Source: a virus
Virus record (IMG/VR): IMGVR_UViG_3300030503_000128
Span: 1-46,977 of that record
Strand: one strand, 5' to 3'
DNA length: 46,977 bases
Made by a program: the position numbers and the translations under genes. Below the pieces are notes generated by a model. The model had not been told where the DNA came from, did no database searches, and worked only from the letters and a program-made list of their open reading frames with translations. Below, one piece after another: positions 8,084 to 16,889 of the stretch (its first letter is position 1; each line of letters begins with the position of its first letter).

Positions 8084-8496
8084 GTGCGCGTTCGGTAGAC
8101 GCTACGTGAAACCGCGTGTGATGTCAAATATCACGGGTAGTTCGCAAACGCCCTGACGCATGCCTTTGGTAAGCTATCAGTAAGGGTGCGACAGTAAGGC
8201 TATATTATGCTTACATTTTACACAACTTGTAGTTAACACCCCTTTATTAAACTACTATATTCTATTTACTCCTTACCTTATGACTCTAATTCTATAATCT
8301 AAAGGGAAGAGTTAAAGTATAAAAAGTAAAGAGTAATACTTAATTATTATTCGTACATAGGTGGTTACCAGATCACGTGGGTAAGGTCAGTTCAGTAAGG
8401 TTATAGCGTACTGATGGGTTTACTATTACATTTAACCGACGAATCGCCGAGGGTTGCTGATTGACGCCGCGTTGACGGCGCGCTAACGTCAGCGCC
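8084..8496. other. AT-rich intergenic control region, candidate replication origin
   Basis: About 410 bases without a convincing gene lie between the leftward replication block and the rightward late block. The part 8200-8350 is strikingly AT-rich against a GC-rich genome. CAGTAAGG occurs three times in the same orientation (8178-8185, 8192-8199, 8393-8400), with related GTAAGG at 8381 and its complement CCTTACC at 8271. A palindrome GTGAT-N7-ATCAC lies at 8118-8134. AT-rich DNA, short direct repeats and the adjacent primase-helicase make an origin plus divergent promoters the best reading, but this is inference. Confidence 0.5.
8099..8134 (-). promoter_or_regulatory. Candidate leftward promoter with overlapping palindromic operator
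   Basis: On the minus strand TTGACA (8127-8122), 17 bases, then TAGCGT (8104-8099), a weak -10. The -35 lies inside the palindrome GTGAT-N7-ATCAC (8118-8134), so a dimeric repressor or activator bound there would control leftward transcription into the leader and primase-helicase. Confidence 0.4.
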
Positions 8497-8883
8497 ATGG
8501 ATACGTGCGCTCTCGATACGCGGCTGTGGGACCTGGATTGTGATTCTGCAGGCAACTGGCGTACCGTGGGCGACGCTACCGGCAGCGGCAACAGTCCCAC
8601 TGGGCCCGGCATGCGCCTTGCGCAGGACGCCGCGACGCGGTGCCTCAGCTTCGCCGGTGAGGTGTACTACGACACGACGCAGGGCGTCGGTTACACGCAG
8701 ATCCTCGGCGGGCCGCCGAACATGGCCGTGGTCAACAACGCTTACCAGTCCGAGGCACTCAAGGTGCCCGGTGCCGCGCAAGCCCTGTCCAACCTCACGT
8801 TCACCGCCGGCAGCCAACGCAAGGTCACCGGCGCACTCACCGTGACCGACATCACCGGCAATGGCGGCGTCGTCGCGGTATGA
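8497..8883 (+). CDS. Baseplate protein, gp25/W-like
   Basis: 128 residues. The core MRLAQDAATRCLSFAGEVYYD followed by TTQGVGYTQILGG and a C-terminal beta segment (RKVTGALTVTD) matches the compact gp25/W-like baseplate wedge proteins of contractile tails, which join sheath to baseplate. This is recalled from family pattern, not searched. It is the first gene of the late rightward tail block and overlaps the next gene by four bases (8880-8883). The ATG at 8497 has only a weak ribosome site. Confidence 0.65.
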   Translation: MDTCALDTRLWDLDCDSAGNWRTVGDATGSGNSPTGPGMRLAQDAATRCLSFAGEVYYDTTQGVGYTQILGGPPNMAVVNNAYQSEALKVPGAAQALSNLTFTAGSQRKVTGALTVTDITGNGGVVAV

Positions 8884-9203
8884 GCTACCAGATCATCCCG
8901 CTACCGGTCCAGGCCAACTGCGCGCTCTCGGCGGTGCTGGACGGCCTCGACGCGCAAATCGTGCTCACGACGACCGACTACGGGCTGTTTGCCGACGTGG
9001 TCTACAACGGTATCCCGGTCAGCAGCGGCCGGCTGTGTCTGGACCGGGTCGACATCAACCCGAACCGCTACAACGGCATGCCGCAAGCGCTGTTCTTTGC
9101 CGACTTGCAAGGCACCACCGATCCGGTGTGGAGCGGCTTCAACACGCGCTACGCGCTCTGCTACGGCGAACCCGCCACCAACGGTGGGACGACGACCGCG
9201 TGA
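8880..9203 (+). CDS. Baseplate plug-like protein (Pam3 gp18/DUF6983-like)
   Basis: 107 residues. The pattern SYQIIPLPVQANCALSAVLDG, then FADVVYNGIPVSSGRLCLDRVDINP and ending in a short RYALCYGEP strand, resembles small all-beta baseplate plug proteins described for minimal myovirus baseplates. ATGA coupling to the gp25-like gene supports a baseplate job. A tail fibre attachment protein is an alternative. The 64 bases after its stop hold no clear gene. Confidence 0.55.
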   Translation: MSYQIIPLPVQANCALSAVLDGLDAQIVLTTTDYGLFADVVYNGIPVSSGRLCLDRVDINPNRYNGMPQALFFADLQGTTDPVWSGFNTRYALCYGEPATNGGTTTA

Positions 9204-9267
9204 GCCACCACGGCCCGCACAGAGCGGCTCAGGAGCATTCCGTACTAGCAGCGGGCGGCTGACGTGC

Positions 9268-9816
9268 ATGCTCAAGTCGCTCACCGTGACCCTCATCGGC
9301 GCCGATCGTGGTACGGCCATCACACTGACCGAGCTGTCCGCGATGGACGCCGACCGACACGCACGCACCGCGCTGGCCGCTATCGGCGAGGCACCCGATG
9401 GCGGCATTGTCGACCTGGCGCTGGTCCATCTCGAACGCGTGCGCGCGCTCGGCCCGCGCGGCCTGGCGCTGCTGCAGCCGTTCCTCGGTGAGGCGCAGCA
9501 TCAGGCGCTAAACGACTGGCGCAGCGTGCGCCAGCTGCAGAATGCCGCGCTACTGTTGCACGTCGGGTTCCTCACGACCCGGGCGCCGATCGAGGTGCCG
9601 GTGCGCATCCAGGCATTGATGATCGAACGCGCCGGCGACGTACAGACCGCCTCATTCTGCTGCGCCCAAATAGCCACCGTGCTACTCTCCGGCAAAGCCA
9701 CGTACCGCGAGGTCGAGACGGTGCTTTCGACCGAGGACGTGTACAACATCGTCGAGCTGCTCAACCTTGACGCGCTTCGTCGTCTGCTGGACGCCGAACG
9801 CCCGCCAAAACGCTAA
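9268..9816 (+). CDS. Hypothetical tail-module protein, possible tail assembly chaperone
   Basis: 182 residues from ATG 9268 (MLKSLTVTLIGADRGTAITL). An earlier in-frame start would overlap the plug gene almost wholly in another frame and is rejected. The protein has a beta-like start, then long helices (QPFLGEAQHQALNDWRSV, ERAGDVQTASFCCAQIATVLL). Position two genes before the tape measure and just before a second helical protein is that of tail assembly chaperones, but no frameshift join is evident. Confidence 0.55.
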   Translation: MLKSLTVTLIGADRGTAITLTELSAMDADRHARTALAAIGEAPDGGIVDLALVHLERVRALGPRGLALLQPFLGEAQHQALNDWRSVRQLQNAALLLHVGFLTTRAPIEVPVRIQALMIERAGDVQTASFCCAQIATVLLSGKATYREVETVLSTEDVYNIVELLNLDALRRLLDAERPPKR

Positions 9817-9841
9817 CCGTACCACCAGGGACCGCCAACCC

Positions 9842-10243
9842 ATGACCGACGCACACGCACTGACCGACGTTTACGGCCTCGGCCGCGACACGGGCAAAAC
9901 CTATCGCATCGCGCGTATCGACGCGCTCACCGTCGCCGGTTACGTGTTGCGACTGGTCGCCGCGCTGCGGGTAGACTCCTACGAGGGGCTACTGGCCGAG
10001 ATTCAGTCCAGTGTCGAGAAACAGGAAGCGCCGATCGACACGATCATGACCGTGCTGCAGGGGTGTGACCCCGTCGCCATTCACGGCCTGATCAAGGATC
10101 TGCTCACCCACGTGCTGATCAGCCCCGACCCGCAGCACCCGAGCGCCAACCGCGCCATGCAGGGCAACGAGATTGAGGACATCAAGACACTCGGCGCCAT
10201 CCTGATGACGCTGTCCTCGCTCTATTTCGGCCCCGCAGGCTAA
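9842..10243 (+). CDS. Putative tail assembly chaperone
   Basis: 133 residues from ATG 9842, with AGGGACCGCCAACCC upstream. It is a mostly helical acidic protein (VEKQEAPIDTIMTVLQGCDP, GNEIEDIKTLGAILMTLSSLYFG) lying two genes ahead of the tape measure, the classical place for chaperones that coat it during tail assembly. The role rests on position and helical composition. Confidence 0.5.
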   Translation: MTDAHALTDVYGLGRDTGKTYRIARIDALTVAGYVLRLVAALRVDSYEGLLAEIQSSVEKQEAPIDTIMTVLQGCDPVAIHGLIKDLLTHVLISPDPQHPSANRAMQGNEIEDIKTLGAILMTLSSLYFGPAG

Positions 10244-10246
10244 CCG

Positions 10247-10876
10247 GTGTCCGTGCCGGCCGACGCGATCAGCCTGCCCACGCTGCCCACGGTGGTGGCG
10301 CTCAACGCGCTGTCGCTGGTAGCCTCGGCGCTGCCCTCGCTCAACCCGCCGACACCCATCTACGCCATCGTGGCCAGCGACACGTTCATCCCGCTGACGC
10401 TGCCCGACTCGTGGGGCGAGTTTTCCTACCGCTACGAGACGGCACTTAGCGACTACCCGCAGGAGCAGGGCGCCTTCCAGCCGTACAACAAAGTGACCCG
10501 GCCAGTCGGCCTCACCGCGACGCTGATCAAGACCGGCAGCGACCTGGCCCGTCTGACGTGGCTACTAGCCATCCAGCAGCAGGAAAGCCAGAACCCGACG
10601 CAGCTGTACACGCTGATCAGCCCGCAGGGCATTTACACCGACTACGTGATCGAGGGCATCGCCTATAACACCCGCAAGGAACGCGGTTCGAACATGCTGT
10701 ATCTGGAAATCGCCTTTCTGCAGATTCCGCAGATCATCTCGACCGACGGCTCGTTTGCCAACACGCTGGCGCCCAAAAGCTCCCCGGTCGCGCAGGTGGG
10801 CCGCGTGTTCACGCAGGGTGCCACGATGGCGCAGACGGGTCTGATCAACGCCAGCAGCGTCATCACCGGGGGTTGA
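10247..10876 (+). CDS. Dit-like tail/baseplate protein
   Basis: 209 residues from a GTG at 10247, four bases after the previous stop. The central part DSWGEFSYRYETALSDYPQEQGAF and the strand-rich LYTLISPQGIYTDYVIEGIAYNT resemble the N-terminal fold of Dit-like distal tail proteins seen next to tape measure genes in myoviruses. Residues 1-50 are hydrophobic and Pro rich. It ends four bases before the tape measure ATG. A baseplate hub subunit is the likely role; assignment is by recalled pattern. Confidence 0.55.
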   Translation: MSVPADAISLPTLPTVVALNALSLVASALPSLNPPTPIYAIVASDTFIPLTLPDSWGEFSYRYETALSDYPQEQGAFQPYNKVTRPVGLTATLIKTGSDLARLTWLLAIQQQESQNPTQLYTLISPQGIYTDYVIEGIAYNTRKERGSNMLYLEIAFLQIPQIISTDGSFANTLAPKSSPVAQVGRVFTQGATMAQTGLINASSVITGG

Positions 10877-10879
10877 GCC

Positions 10880-12694
10880 ATGGCTAACGAACAGGTCGTC
10901 GACGAGCTCGTCGTCAAGCTTACCCTCGATGACAGCCAGTACAAGCAGGCCGACAAGGCAAAAAACAAGCTCATCGACGGCACCGAAAAAAAAGAGCGCA
11001 GTGCCGACGCTGCGCGCGACAAGCGCAACAAGAACCGCAAAAAAAGCGACGTCGATGAAAAGCGCTCCGAGGGCGACCGGCAGAAGCGGCTGGGCCAGAC
11101 GGAGAAAGCGGTCAAGCAGCTCGGTTCGACGCTCAAGGTATTCGCGCTGACGACCGCGGCCGTGTTCGGCATCGGTGCAGGTGTCGGCGGCATCGTAAAC
11201 GCGATTACCAACCTGGCCGGCTTCGAGACGGGGCTGCGTCGCGCGGCGGTGAGCACCGGCATGTCCAATCGCGAAATGCAGGCATGGGGGGCGACGGCCA
11301 AGCGCCTGGGTGCCGACGCCGATAGCGGCGCGGCCGCGATCGCGGCGCTCGCACGGGAACAGAAGCAGTTCAACATCACCGGCGCCGGGCCGACCATGCA
11401 GGCGCTGCAGCGCATGGGCGTCAACATCACCCCGAACACCAAGCCCGAGGATGCGTTAGAGCAGGCGCAGGCGATCTACAAGCGTGCGCCACCGGCACAA
11501 CAGCAGCAGATGGAAGCGCAACTGTCCGCGCAGGGCGTCAGCGACGACTTGATCGTGATGATCAAGCAGGGAACCGACGTTCTCGAAACGTACAACCGAT
11601 CGTTGGCCGACTCGACCGAGGAAAACAAAGCCTCGATGGCGGCGCTTAACGACGCGTTTACCTCGCTTAAGCAAGCGTCCATCGCGCTGGGCGGCGTGCT
11701 GGCGACGGTCGCGACGCCCTACATCAAGGAATTCGGTGACTGGGTACACAGCATCGCCAGCGACCCGCACCAGATTGACGCGTGGATATCCAAGACGTCC
11801 GCCGCATTCACCGAGTTGGTCAAGGATGCCGGCATACTGGCCGACGGCATGAAAGCCGCGTGGGCGACGGTCAACGACATTGCGCACCCGGTGAACCAGG
11901 CGAGCCACGCCGTGGCGGGGTTCTTCGCAGGGACGGCGAATAGCATCCACGCGGCCAACCCCGACAATAAGGGCACACCGGGCGCGTTGATGCTGCGTCG
12001 CATGCTGCATAGCATGGGTATCGGTGATAATCCCGATATCAACGGCTTGAGCGCACCGCGCAGTAGCTACGCTGACAGTTTGACCGATACGCCCGTCGCG
12101 CCTGGCAGTGGAAACGCGCCTGGCAGCACAGGCTCTGTCTCGGTATCGGACTTCGCGCAGATGCTGACGCAACGCGGCATGACCCCGGCGCAGGCCGCGG
12201 CCGCTGCGGCCAACGCAGCGCGCGAAGCGGGCGATGGTCACGGCGGCATCAATCCGGCAGCACTGAACCCTAGTGGCGGCGCGTCGGGCGTTTTCCAGTG
12301 GCTCGGGCCACGCAAGGATGCGTTCCATGCACAGTACGGTGTTGATCCGAACCAGGCGCCGTTGTCGCAGCAGCTCGACTTCCTGTTCAACAACCCGGCC
12401 GAGAAAGCCCGCATGCAGAAAGCGTTCGCCGGTGGCGGCGATGCGCAGGCGCTGGGCACGCGTTGGTCGCAGCTGTTCGAGGCGCACGGCAACCAGGCTG
12501 AAGACATCAAGCGCGGCCAGCTCGCCGGGCAGCTCGCTGGTGGACCGAACGCACCCAGCGGCACGCCAACCGACGCGACGACGCAGATCAACTTGAACGG
12601 TCCTATCACGGTCAAGGCCGATAATCCCGGCGACTTCGTGTCCGGCATCACGCGCATCGCGTCCGTGCAGAACTACCAATCGGCGAACCGATAA
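10880..12694 (+). CDS. Tail tape measure protein with C-terminal lysozyme-like domain
   Basis: 604 residues. The first 85 are highly charged and probably coiled coil (KKERSADAARDKRNKNRKK); a hydrophobic stretch at about 87-110 follows, then helical repeats to about 350. Residues about 425-540 (AAREAGDGHGGINPAALNPSGGASGVFQWLG and later QLDFLFNN) look like the phage tail lysozyme domain that opens peptidoglycan during DNA entry; it is quoted here only in part. The C-terminus is beta-like. A tape measure of this length would suggest a short to medium tail. Confidence 0.88.
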   Translation: MANEQVVDELVVKLTLDDSQYKQADKAKNKLIDGTEKKERSADAARDKRNKNRKKSDVDEKRSEGDRQKRLGQTEKAVKQLGSTLKVFALTTAAVFGIGAGVGGIVNAITNLAGFETGLRRAAVSTGMSNREMQAWGATAKRLGADADSGAAAIAALAREQKQFNITGAGPTMQALQRMGVNITPNTKPEDALEQAQAIYKRAPPAQQQQMEAQLSAQGVSDDLIVMIKQGTDVLETYNRSLADSTEENKASMAALNDAFTSLKQASIALGGVLATVATPYIKEFGDWVHSIASDPHQIDAWISKTSAAFTELVKDAGILADGMKAAWATVNDIAHPVNQASHAVAGFFAGTANSIHAANPDNKGTPGALMLRRMLHSMGIGDNPDINGLSAPRSSYADSLTDTPVAPGSGNAPGSTGSVSVSDFAQMLTQRGMTPAQAAAAAANAAREAGDGHGGINPAALNPSGGASGVFQWLGPRKDAFHAQYGVDPNQAPLSQQLDFLFNNPAEKARMQKAFAGGGDAQALGTRWSQLFEAHGNQAEDIKRGQLAGQLAGGPNAPSGTPTDATTQINLNGPITVKADNPGDFVSGITRIASVQNYQSANR

Positions 12695-12703
12695 AGGATC
12701 ACT

Positions 12704-12985
12704 ATGAACGCCAACCCTTTTTTTAATATCCCACGCGTGAATGAAGTCACCAAGCAGACGCCGTGCGGGACGTATCTAATCACACGGGACGCCGAACCCA
12801 ACGCCGTGCAGATTATGCGTGTGTGCAATAGTCTCGACGGGGCGAATCGTTTGACGCACCGCGAACTGCGGAAAATACAAGAACAAGGGTTTGTACTGCG
12901 CAGCGAGGATTATCTTGATGTCGATTCGAATCCGGTGCTAATCGACAAAACGTACTACAGCGCGATTTTTGACCACGTACGATGA
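12704..12985 (+). CDS. Small hypothetical protein between tape measure and baseplate hub
   Basis: 93 residues, ATG preceded by AAAGGATCACT, a strong ribosome site. The DNA is visibly richer in A and T than its neighbours. The protein contains NIPRVNEVTKQTPCGTYLI and LTHRELRKIQEQGFVL, with no membrane segment or motif I know. It overlaps the hub gene by ATGA (12982-12985). Composition unlike the surrounding structural genes suggests a recently acquired accessory gene. Confidence 0.7.
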   Translation: MNANPFFNIPRVNEVTKQTPCGTYLITRDAEPNAVQIMRVCNSLDGANRLTHRELRKIQEQGFVLRSEDYLDVDSNPVLIDKTYYSAIFDHVR

Positions 12986-13905
12986 CTGGCGCGGCCTTTC
13001 CCGATCGCATCCTGCAGGTCGTCGTGAGCGTCGACCGCCCCGATACGTCCGCCGGCGCGGCGCCCGGGGCGACGAAGACCACGACCTACACCTGGCAGCT
13101 CAACCGCATACGCGTGTCCATCCGCTACGGCGGGGCGCAGTTCGGCAACGCGCACATCACCGTGTATGGCGTGCCGCTGCAGGACATGAACAACATCGCC
13201 CGGTTGTGGCTGGAAACGATGACGCCGCAGACCACCGACAGCGTGACGGTCAACGTGTGGAATGGCCAATCCTTTTCCCCGCTGTTCTACGGCACGATCA
13301 CGTGGTCGTCGGTGGACGCCTCGGCCATGCCGGCGGTCGCGCTGGTCCTCGACGCCAACTCCGGGTTCAAGGCGGCCAGCACGCCCGCGGCACCGTACGC
13401 CAGTAGTGGGCCGGTATCGCTCAAGGACGCGCTTACCACGATCGCCACGCAGGCCGGTTACACGGTGAATTACGCGGCCAGCGCGCCGAACTACATGGTG
13501 ACTACGCGCGTGACGGGCTCGGCGCTCGACCAGATCGCCGCGCTGATGCGCCACTTCCCGGATTTAACGTGGGTGCCAGTACAGCAACAGATCCTCGTGC
13601 GCGCCGCGCTTGCGCCGCAATTCACCGATCCGGTGCGCATCGCGGTCGATACCGGCATGCAGGGCGCCCCGGTGTATTCCACCAGCGGCCTGCAGATCGC
13701 GACGCTGTTCAATCCGTTGATCATTCCCGGTACGGCGCTCAACGTCGTCACGGCTTTCGACTTCGTCAACCGGACGCAATGGGTCGCGCACGTGCTCGCG
13801 CACGAGCTCGACGCCAACATGCCCGGCGGCCAGTGGACCACCAGCATCGCCGCCAACGCGTTCGGCGCCAACGGGAACAACAATGGCAACGCCCCCGCCG
13901 TCTAA
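12982..13905 (+). CDS. Baseplate hub protein (gp27/gpD-like)
   Basis: 307 residues. The N-terminal half (DRILQVVVSVDR, NRIRVSIRYGG, AHITVYGVPLQDMN) is rich in beta strands and, with the later segment LDQIAALMRHFPDLTWVPVQQQILV, matches the tail-tube-like hub proteins on which the central spike sits. The next gene is the spike, overlapping by 23 bases, which supports the assignment. The reading frame follows ATGA from the small gene before it. Confidence 0.75.
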   Translation: MTGAAFPDRILQVVVSVDRPDTSAGAAPGATKTTTYTWQLNRIRVSIRYGGAQFGNAHITVYGVPLQDMNNIARLWLETMTPQTTDSVTVNVWNGQSFSPLFYGTITWSSVDASAMPAVALVLDANSGFKAASTPAAPYASSGPVSLKDALTTIATQAGYTVNYAASAPNYMVTTRVTGSALDQIAALMRHFPDLTWVPVQQQILVRAALAPQFTDPVRIAVDTGMQGAPVYSTSGLQIATLFNPLIIPGTALNVVTAFDFVNRTQWVAHVLAHELDANMPGGQWTTSIAANAFGANGNNNGNAPAV

Positions 13906-14599
13906 ATACAATCCCGAATTCGCCGCGCAGTTCGACAAGGACCAGGCGCTCGATTACGTGATCCGCAAGCTGCTGCGCGGCATGCACACGGCCGATCTGG
14001 TGCAGGTGCTGGCCGTCACCACCGGCACCACGGCGGTCGGCTTTCTGACGGTCCAGCCCGTCGTGCTGGATCAGGACACCAACGGCTACGTGCTGACGCA
14101 GACACCGATCTACAACGTGCCGTTCATGCGCTACCAGTCCGGCGCCTCGGCGATCTTTATGGACCCGGACAAGGGCGACGTCGGGCTGTGTCTGTTCACC
14201 GAGCGCGACACGTCCGGTGCCAAGGCGCGGGCTATCGCCGGTCAGCCATTGCCGGGCGCCGCTCCCACCGACCGCACACACTCTTCGGCGGATGCGTTTT
14301 ACATCGGCGGCGTGCTCAACGGCGCGGCGACGCAGTGGATCAAGTTCAAGCCGAACGGCGCCGGTATCGACATCACCTCGCCTGGCGCGATCACGATGGA
14401 AGCGCCAAGCAGCAACATTACACTTACCGCGCAGGCGGTCGTGATCAACGCACCGACGCAGATCAACAGCACGCTGACTACGACCGGCAACATCACCGCA
14501 CCGGACATTCTGCTAGGGCCGTCGCAGTTCAGCATTCTTAACCACGTGCATACCGGCGGCACGCTGGCGGGCGGTCTGACCGGTCCACTACAGGGATAG
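13883..14599 (+). CDS. Baseplate central spike protein (gp138/gpV-like)
   Basis: 238 residues. The N-terminal region (IRKLLRGMHTADLVQVLAV) and the OB-like middle with DPDKGDVGLCLFTERDTS match the Gp138/gpV spike family. Residues about 165-205 are a repetitive beta segment (ITMEAPSSNITLTAQAVVINAP), the trimeric beta-helix. Near the tip are H221-x-H223 in NHVHTGG, like the iron-binding HxH apex of P2 gpV. The spike pierces the outer membrane. It starts inside the hub gene. Confidence 0.82.
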   Translation: MATPPPSKYNPEFAAQFDKDQALDYVIRKLLRGMHTADLVQVLAVTTGTTAVGFLTVQPVVLDQDTNGYVLTQTPIYNVPFMRYQSGASAIFMDPDKGDVGLCLFTERDTSGAKARAIAGQPLPGAAPTDRTHSSADAFYIGGVLNGAATQWIKFKPNGAGIDITSPGAITMEAPSSNITLTAQAVVINAPTQINSTLTTTGNITAPDILLGPSQFSILNHVHTGGTLAGGLTGPLQG

Positions 14600-14663
14600 C
14601 TACCGGCGAACGGGCGCGTATAAATCCCTAACACAACGTTCACTTAATCGGTAAACTTGCCCC
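14600..14663 (+). other. Intergenic gap before the J-like gene
   Basis: The only gap of note in the baseplate block. It contains GCGTATAAATCCC and TTCACTTAATCGGTAAACTTG, AT-richer than its surroundings, which could hold a weak promoter or RNA processing site. No hairpin terminator is seen. Confidence 0.3.
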
Positions 14664-15944
14664 ATGCCCACGACGCCGACCACCAACGTTCCGCTGCCCG
14701 TCTTCACCACGACGGGCCTGCAGATCAACAGCGAGCAGTCGATTCTCACCGGCGTGCTAGCCGATTACGTCCAGGCGTTCGCCACGACGGGCAAGAGCCT
14801 CACGACCGCGCTGACCACGCCGCAGGGGCAGCTCGCCTCGGCGCAGTCCTACATGGTGGCCAACTTCCAGGCGCTGCTCGCTTCGTTCATCGCGCAGGTG
14901 GACCCGCTGACGAGCTACGGCGCGTTTCAGGACGCGCTGGGGCGTATCTACTTTCTGACCCGTCAGGCCGCGACGTTCGCGACCGTGTCGGCGATCGTGT
15001 TCGGCACACCCGGCGCCACGCTGCCGGCCGGTTCGCAGGCGGTGAGCAGCGTCGATAACTCCGTGTGGGTGACGCAGACGGCGGCTGTCTACAACTCGCT
15101 CAGTCAGGCGCCGGTGACCTTCGTAGCGACCATGGCCGGCCCCGGCCCGACGGTCGCGGCCAACACGCTGGCCATCTACCAGCAGGTGCCCAACTGGACC
15201 GGCATCACCAACGCGGGGGCCAATACGCCCGGCCTGCCGGTGGAGACGCGCCAGAATTTCGAGACGCGCCGCGCCGCGTCGGTGCAGATCGGTGGCGTCG
15301 GCCAGGCCGTCAACGTGCGCGCCGCGCTGGCCAATGTACCCGGCGTCACGGATGTCTATGTTTACAACAACGGCGGCAACACGCCGATCACCTACGGTGC
15401 GACGAACTACCCCATCCCGGCGCACTCGGTCGCCATCAACGTCACGGCGCCGGGCGTCAGCGCGGCCACGATCGCTGCGGCGATCAATTCGAAGCTTGAC
15501 TGCGGCTGCGGCATGTCGAGCCAGTCGTGCGTGACGGCGACGATTCAGGACACCGTAAACTACGCGGCGCCCTACCCGACGTACACGTACAGCTTCATGC
15601 TCAATCAGCCGCCGACGCCGCTTTACATGACGGTCAACGTCGCCAACCTGTCGACGCTGCCGGCCGGCTACGTCGCGGCCATCCAGAACGCCGTCGCGCA
15701 AGCCTTTCTGTTGGGCTGGGTGTCGCAGGATGGCACCATCACCGTGCCGCGGGCGCGTATCGGCGGCCAGATCGTCGCCAGCGAGTACGCCGCGCCCCTG
15801 CTGGCGCTGGGCAACATCACGCCGGTATCCATCTTCATCGGCACCAGCGCGGCGCCCACGGCCGGTACGTCGGTCACGATGGGTATTGATCAGCAGCCGC
15901 AGCTCTTGGCCGCGAACGTGTCCGTAAACGCTGTGACGGTGTAA
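14664..15944 (+). CDS. Baseplate J-like protein (gp47 family)
   Basis: 426 residues. The layout is that of J-like wedge proteins: helical N-terminus (QAFATTGKSLTTALTTP), then a conserved middle with GTPGATLPAGSQA, the hallmark GLPVETRQNFETRRAASVQ, and NVPGVTDVYVYNNGG, followed by a mixed C-terminal domain. With the preceding spike and the following DUF2612 protein it forms the standard baseplate wedge order. It should form the ring that changes shape on host contact. Confidence 0.88.
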   Translation: MPTTPTTNVPLPVFTTTGLQINSEQSILTGVLADYVQAFATTGKSLTTALTTPQGQLASAQSYMVANFQALLASFIAQVDPLTSYGAFQDALGRIYFLTRQAATFATVSAIVFGTPGATLPAGSQAVSSVDNSVWVTQTAAVYNSLSQAPVTFVATMAGPGPTVAANTLAIYQQVPNWTGITNAGANTPGLPVETRQNFETRRAASVQIGGVGQAVNVRAALANVPGVTDVYVYNNGGNTPITYGATNYPIPAHSVAINVTAPGVSAATIAAAINSKLDCGCGMSSQSCVTATIQDTVNYAAPYPTYTYSFMLNQPPTPLYMTVNVANLSTLPAGYVAAIQNAVAQAFLLGWVSQDGTITVPRARIGGQIVASEYAAPLLALGNITPVSIFIGTSAAPTAGTSVTMGIDQQPQLLAANVSVNAVTV

Positions 15945-15953
15945 GGCCGTCGC

Positions 15954-16880
15954 ATGAGCAGTTATCTCGGAAACGTCGTCCAAAAGGAGTACAGCAACTC
16001 GACGACGTTGCTTGAGTTGCTGGCGTTCGCCGATCAGTGGATTGACCCGGCGCAGTTCGGCGCGACGTTCTTGGCGAACGTGTGGAACATCAATACCGCC
16101 GTCGGGTTCGGCCTCGACATATGGGGCCGCATCCTTGGCGTGAGCCGTTACCTGCTGGTGAACCAGCCGACCGCCGGCAATTATTTTGGCTTCAACACGG
16201 CCCCCACGGCGGCGAACGTGAAGCTGGGCACCGGCAATGGTGTTACGGTGACATTCGGCATCGTCGGTGTGAGCGGTACGCCGGTCACGCCGCTGGCCGG
16301 CGCGGTGTTCACGATCAACGGCGTACCGACCGCACCCGCTTTGCAGACTGGCACCAACGTCACGTTCGCGCCCGCGCCCGCGAATGGCGCCGTGATCCAT
16401 TTCATCGGCACCTACAACCAGACCGGCACCAACTGGCAACCGTGGGGCCAAGCGCCGTTCTACAGTGGGCCGGCCAACGACGTCGTGTCGTACGCGCTAC
16501 CCGATCAGTATTATCGCCAGCTGCTGCTGGTCAAGGCGGCGGCGAACATCGCCCGGTGCGACTGCCCGAGCATCAACGCGCTGATGCGCGCGATGTTCGG
16601 CACACGAGGCGCCTGCTACGTCGGGTTCGATCCGGGCAACCCGATGAACATCGCCTATCACTACGGCTTTTTTCCTACACCGGTCGAGCTGGCGATCATT
16701 CAATCCGGGCTGTTCCCGCAGCCGGCCGGCACGATAGCGACCTACGTTTATGCGACACTAAGCTATGTGCCGTTCGGGTTCTCGCCGGCCGACCGCGGCG
16801 CCAGCCCGACATTCGTCAAGGCGTGGAGTGTGCCCGGTTCGCCGTTCTACATGCCTGCCAACGCTACACCCCTACCGTGA
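15954..16880 (+). CDS. DUF2612 baseplate/tail protein (gpI-like position)
   Basis: 308 residues. The start SSYLGNVVQKEYSNSTTLLEL, then FLANVWNINTAVGFGLDIWGRILGVSR, is the DUF2612 signature, and GNYFGF follows. The C-terminal part has SINALMRAMFGTRG and many aromatic residues. Members sit between J-like proteins and receptor-binding fibres and are thought to connect them. It begins nine bases after the J-like stop. Confidence 0.82.
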   Translation: MSSYLGNVVQKEYSNSTTLLELLAFADQWIDPAQFGATFLANVWNINTAVGFGLDIWGRILGVSRYLLVNQPTAGNYFGFNTAPTAANVKLGTGNGVTVTFGIVGVSGTPVTPLAGAVFTINGVPTAPALQTGTNVTFAPAPANGAVIHFIGTYNQTGTNWQPWGQAPFYSGPANDVVSYALPDQYYRQLLLVKAAANIARCDCPSINALMRAMFGTRGACYVGFDPGNPMNIAYHYGFFPTPVELAIIQSGLFPQPAGTIATYVYATLSYVPFGFSPADRGASPTFVKAWSVPGSPFYMPANATPLP

Positions 16881-16889
16881 GGTCGCCCC

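Noticed and set aside
8989-9267. Upstream extension of the gene at 9268
   Set aside because: It overlaps almost all of the plug-like gene in another frame and reads as Arg/Thr/Ser-rich shadow sequence; ATG 9268 begins a normal protein.
14757-16451. Long minus-strand frame opposite the J-like and DUF2612 genes
   Set aside because: Arg-rich antisense shadow without motifs or start signals.
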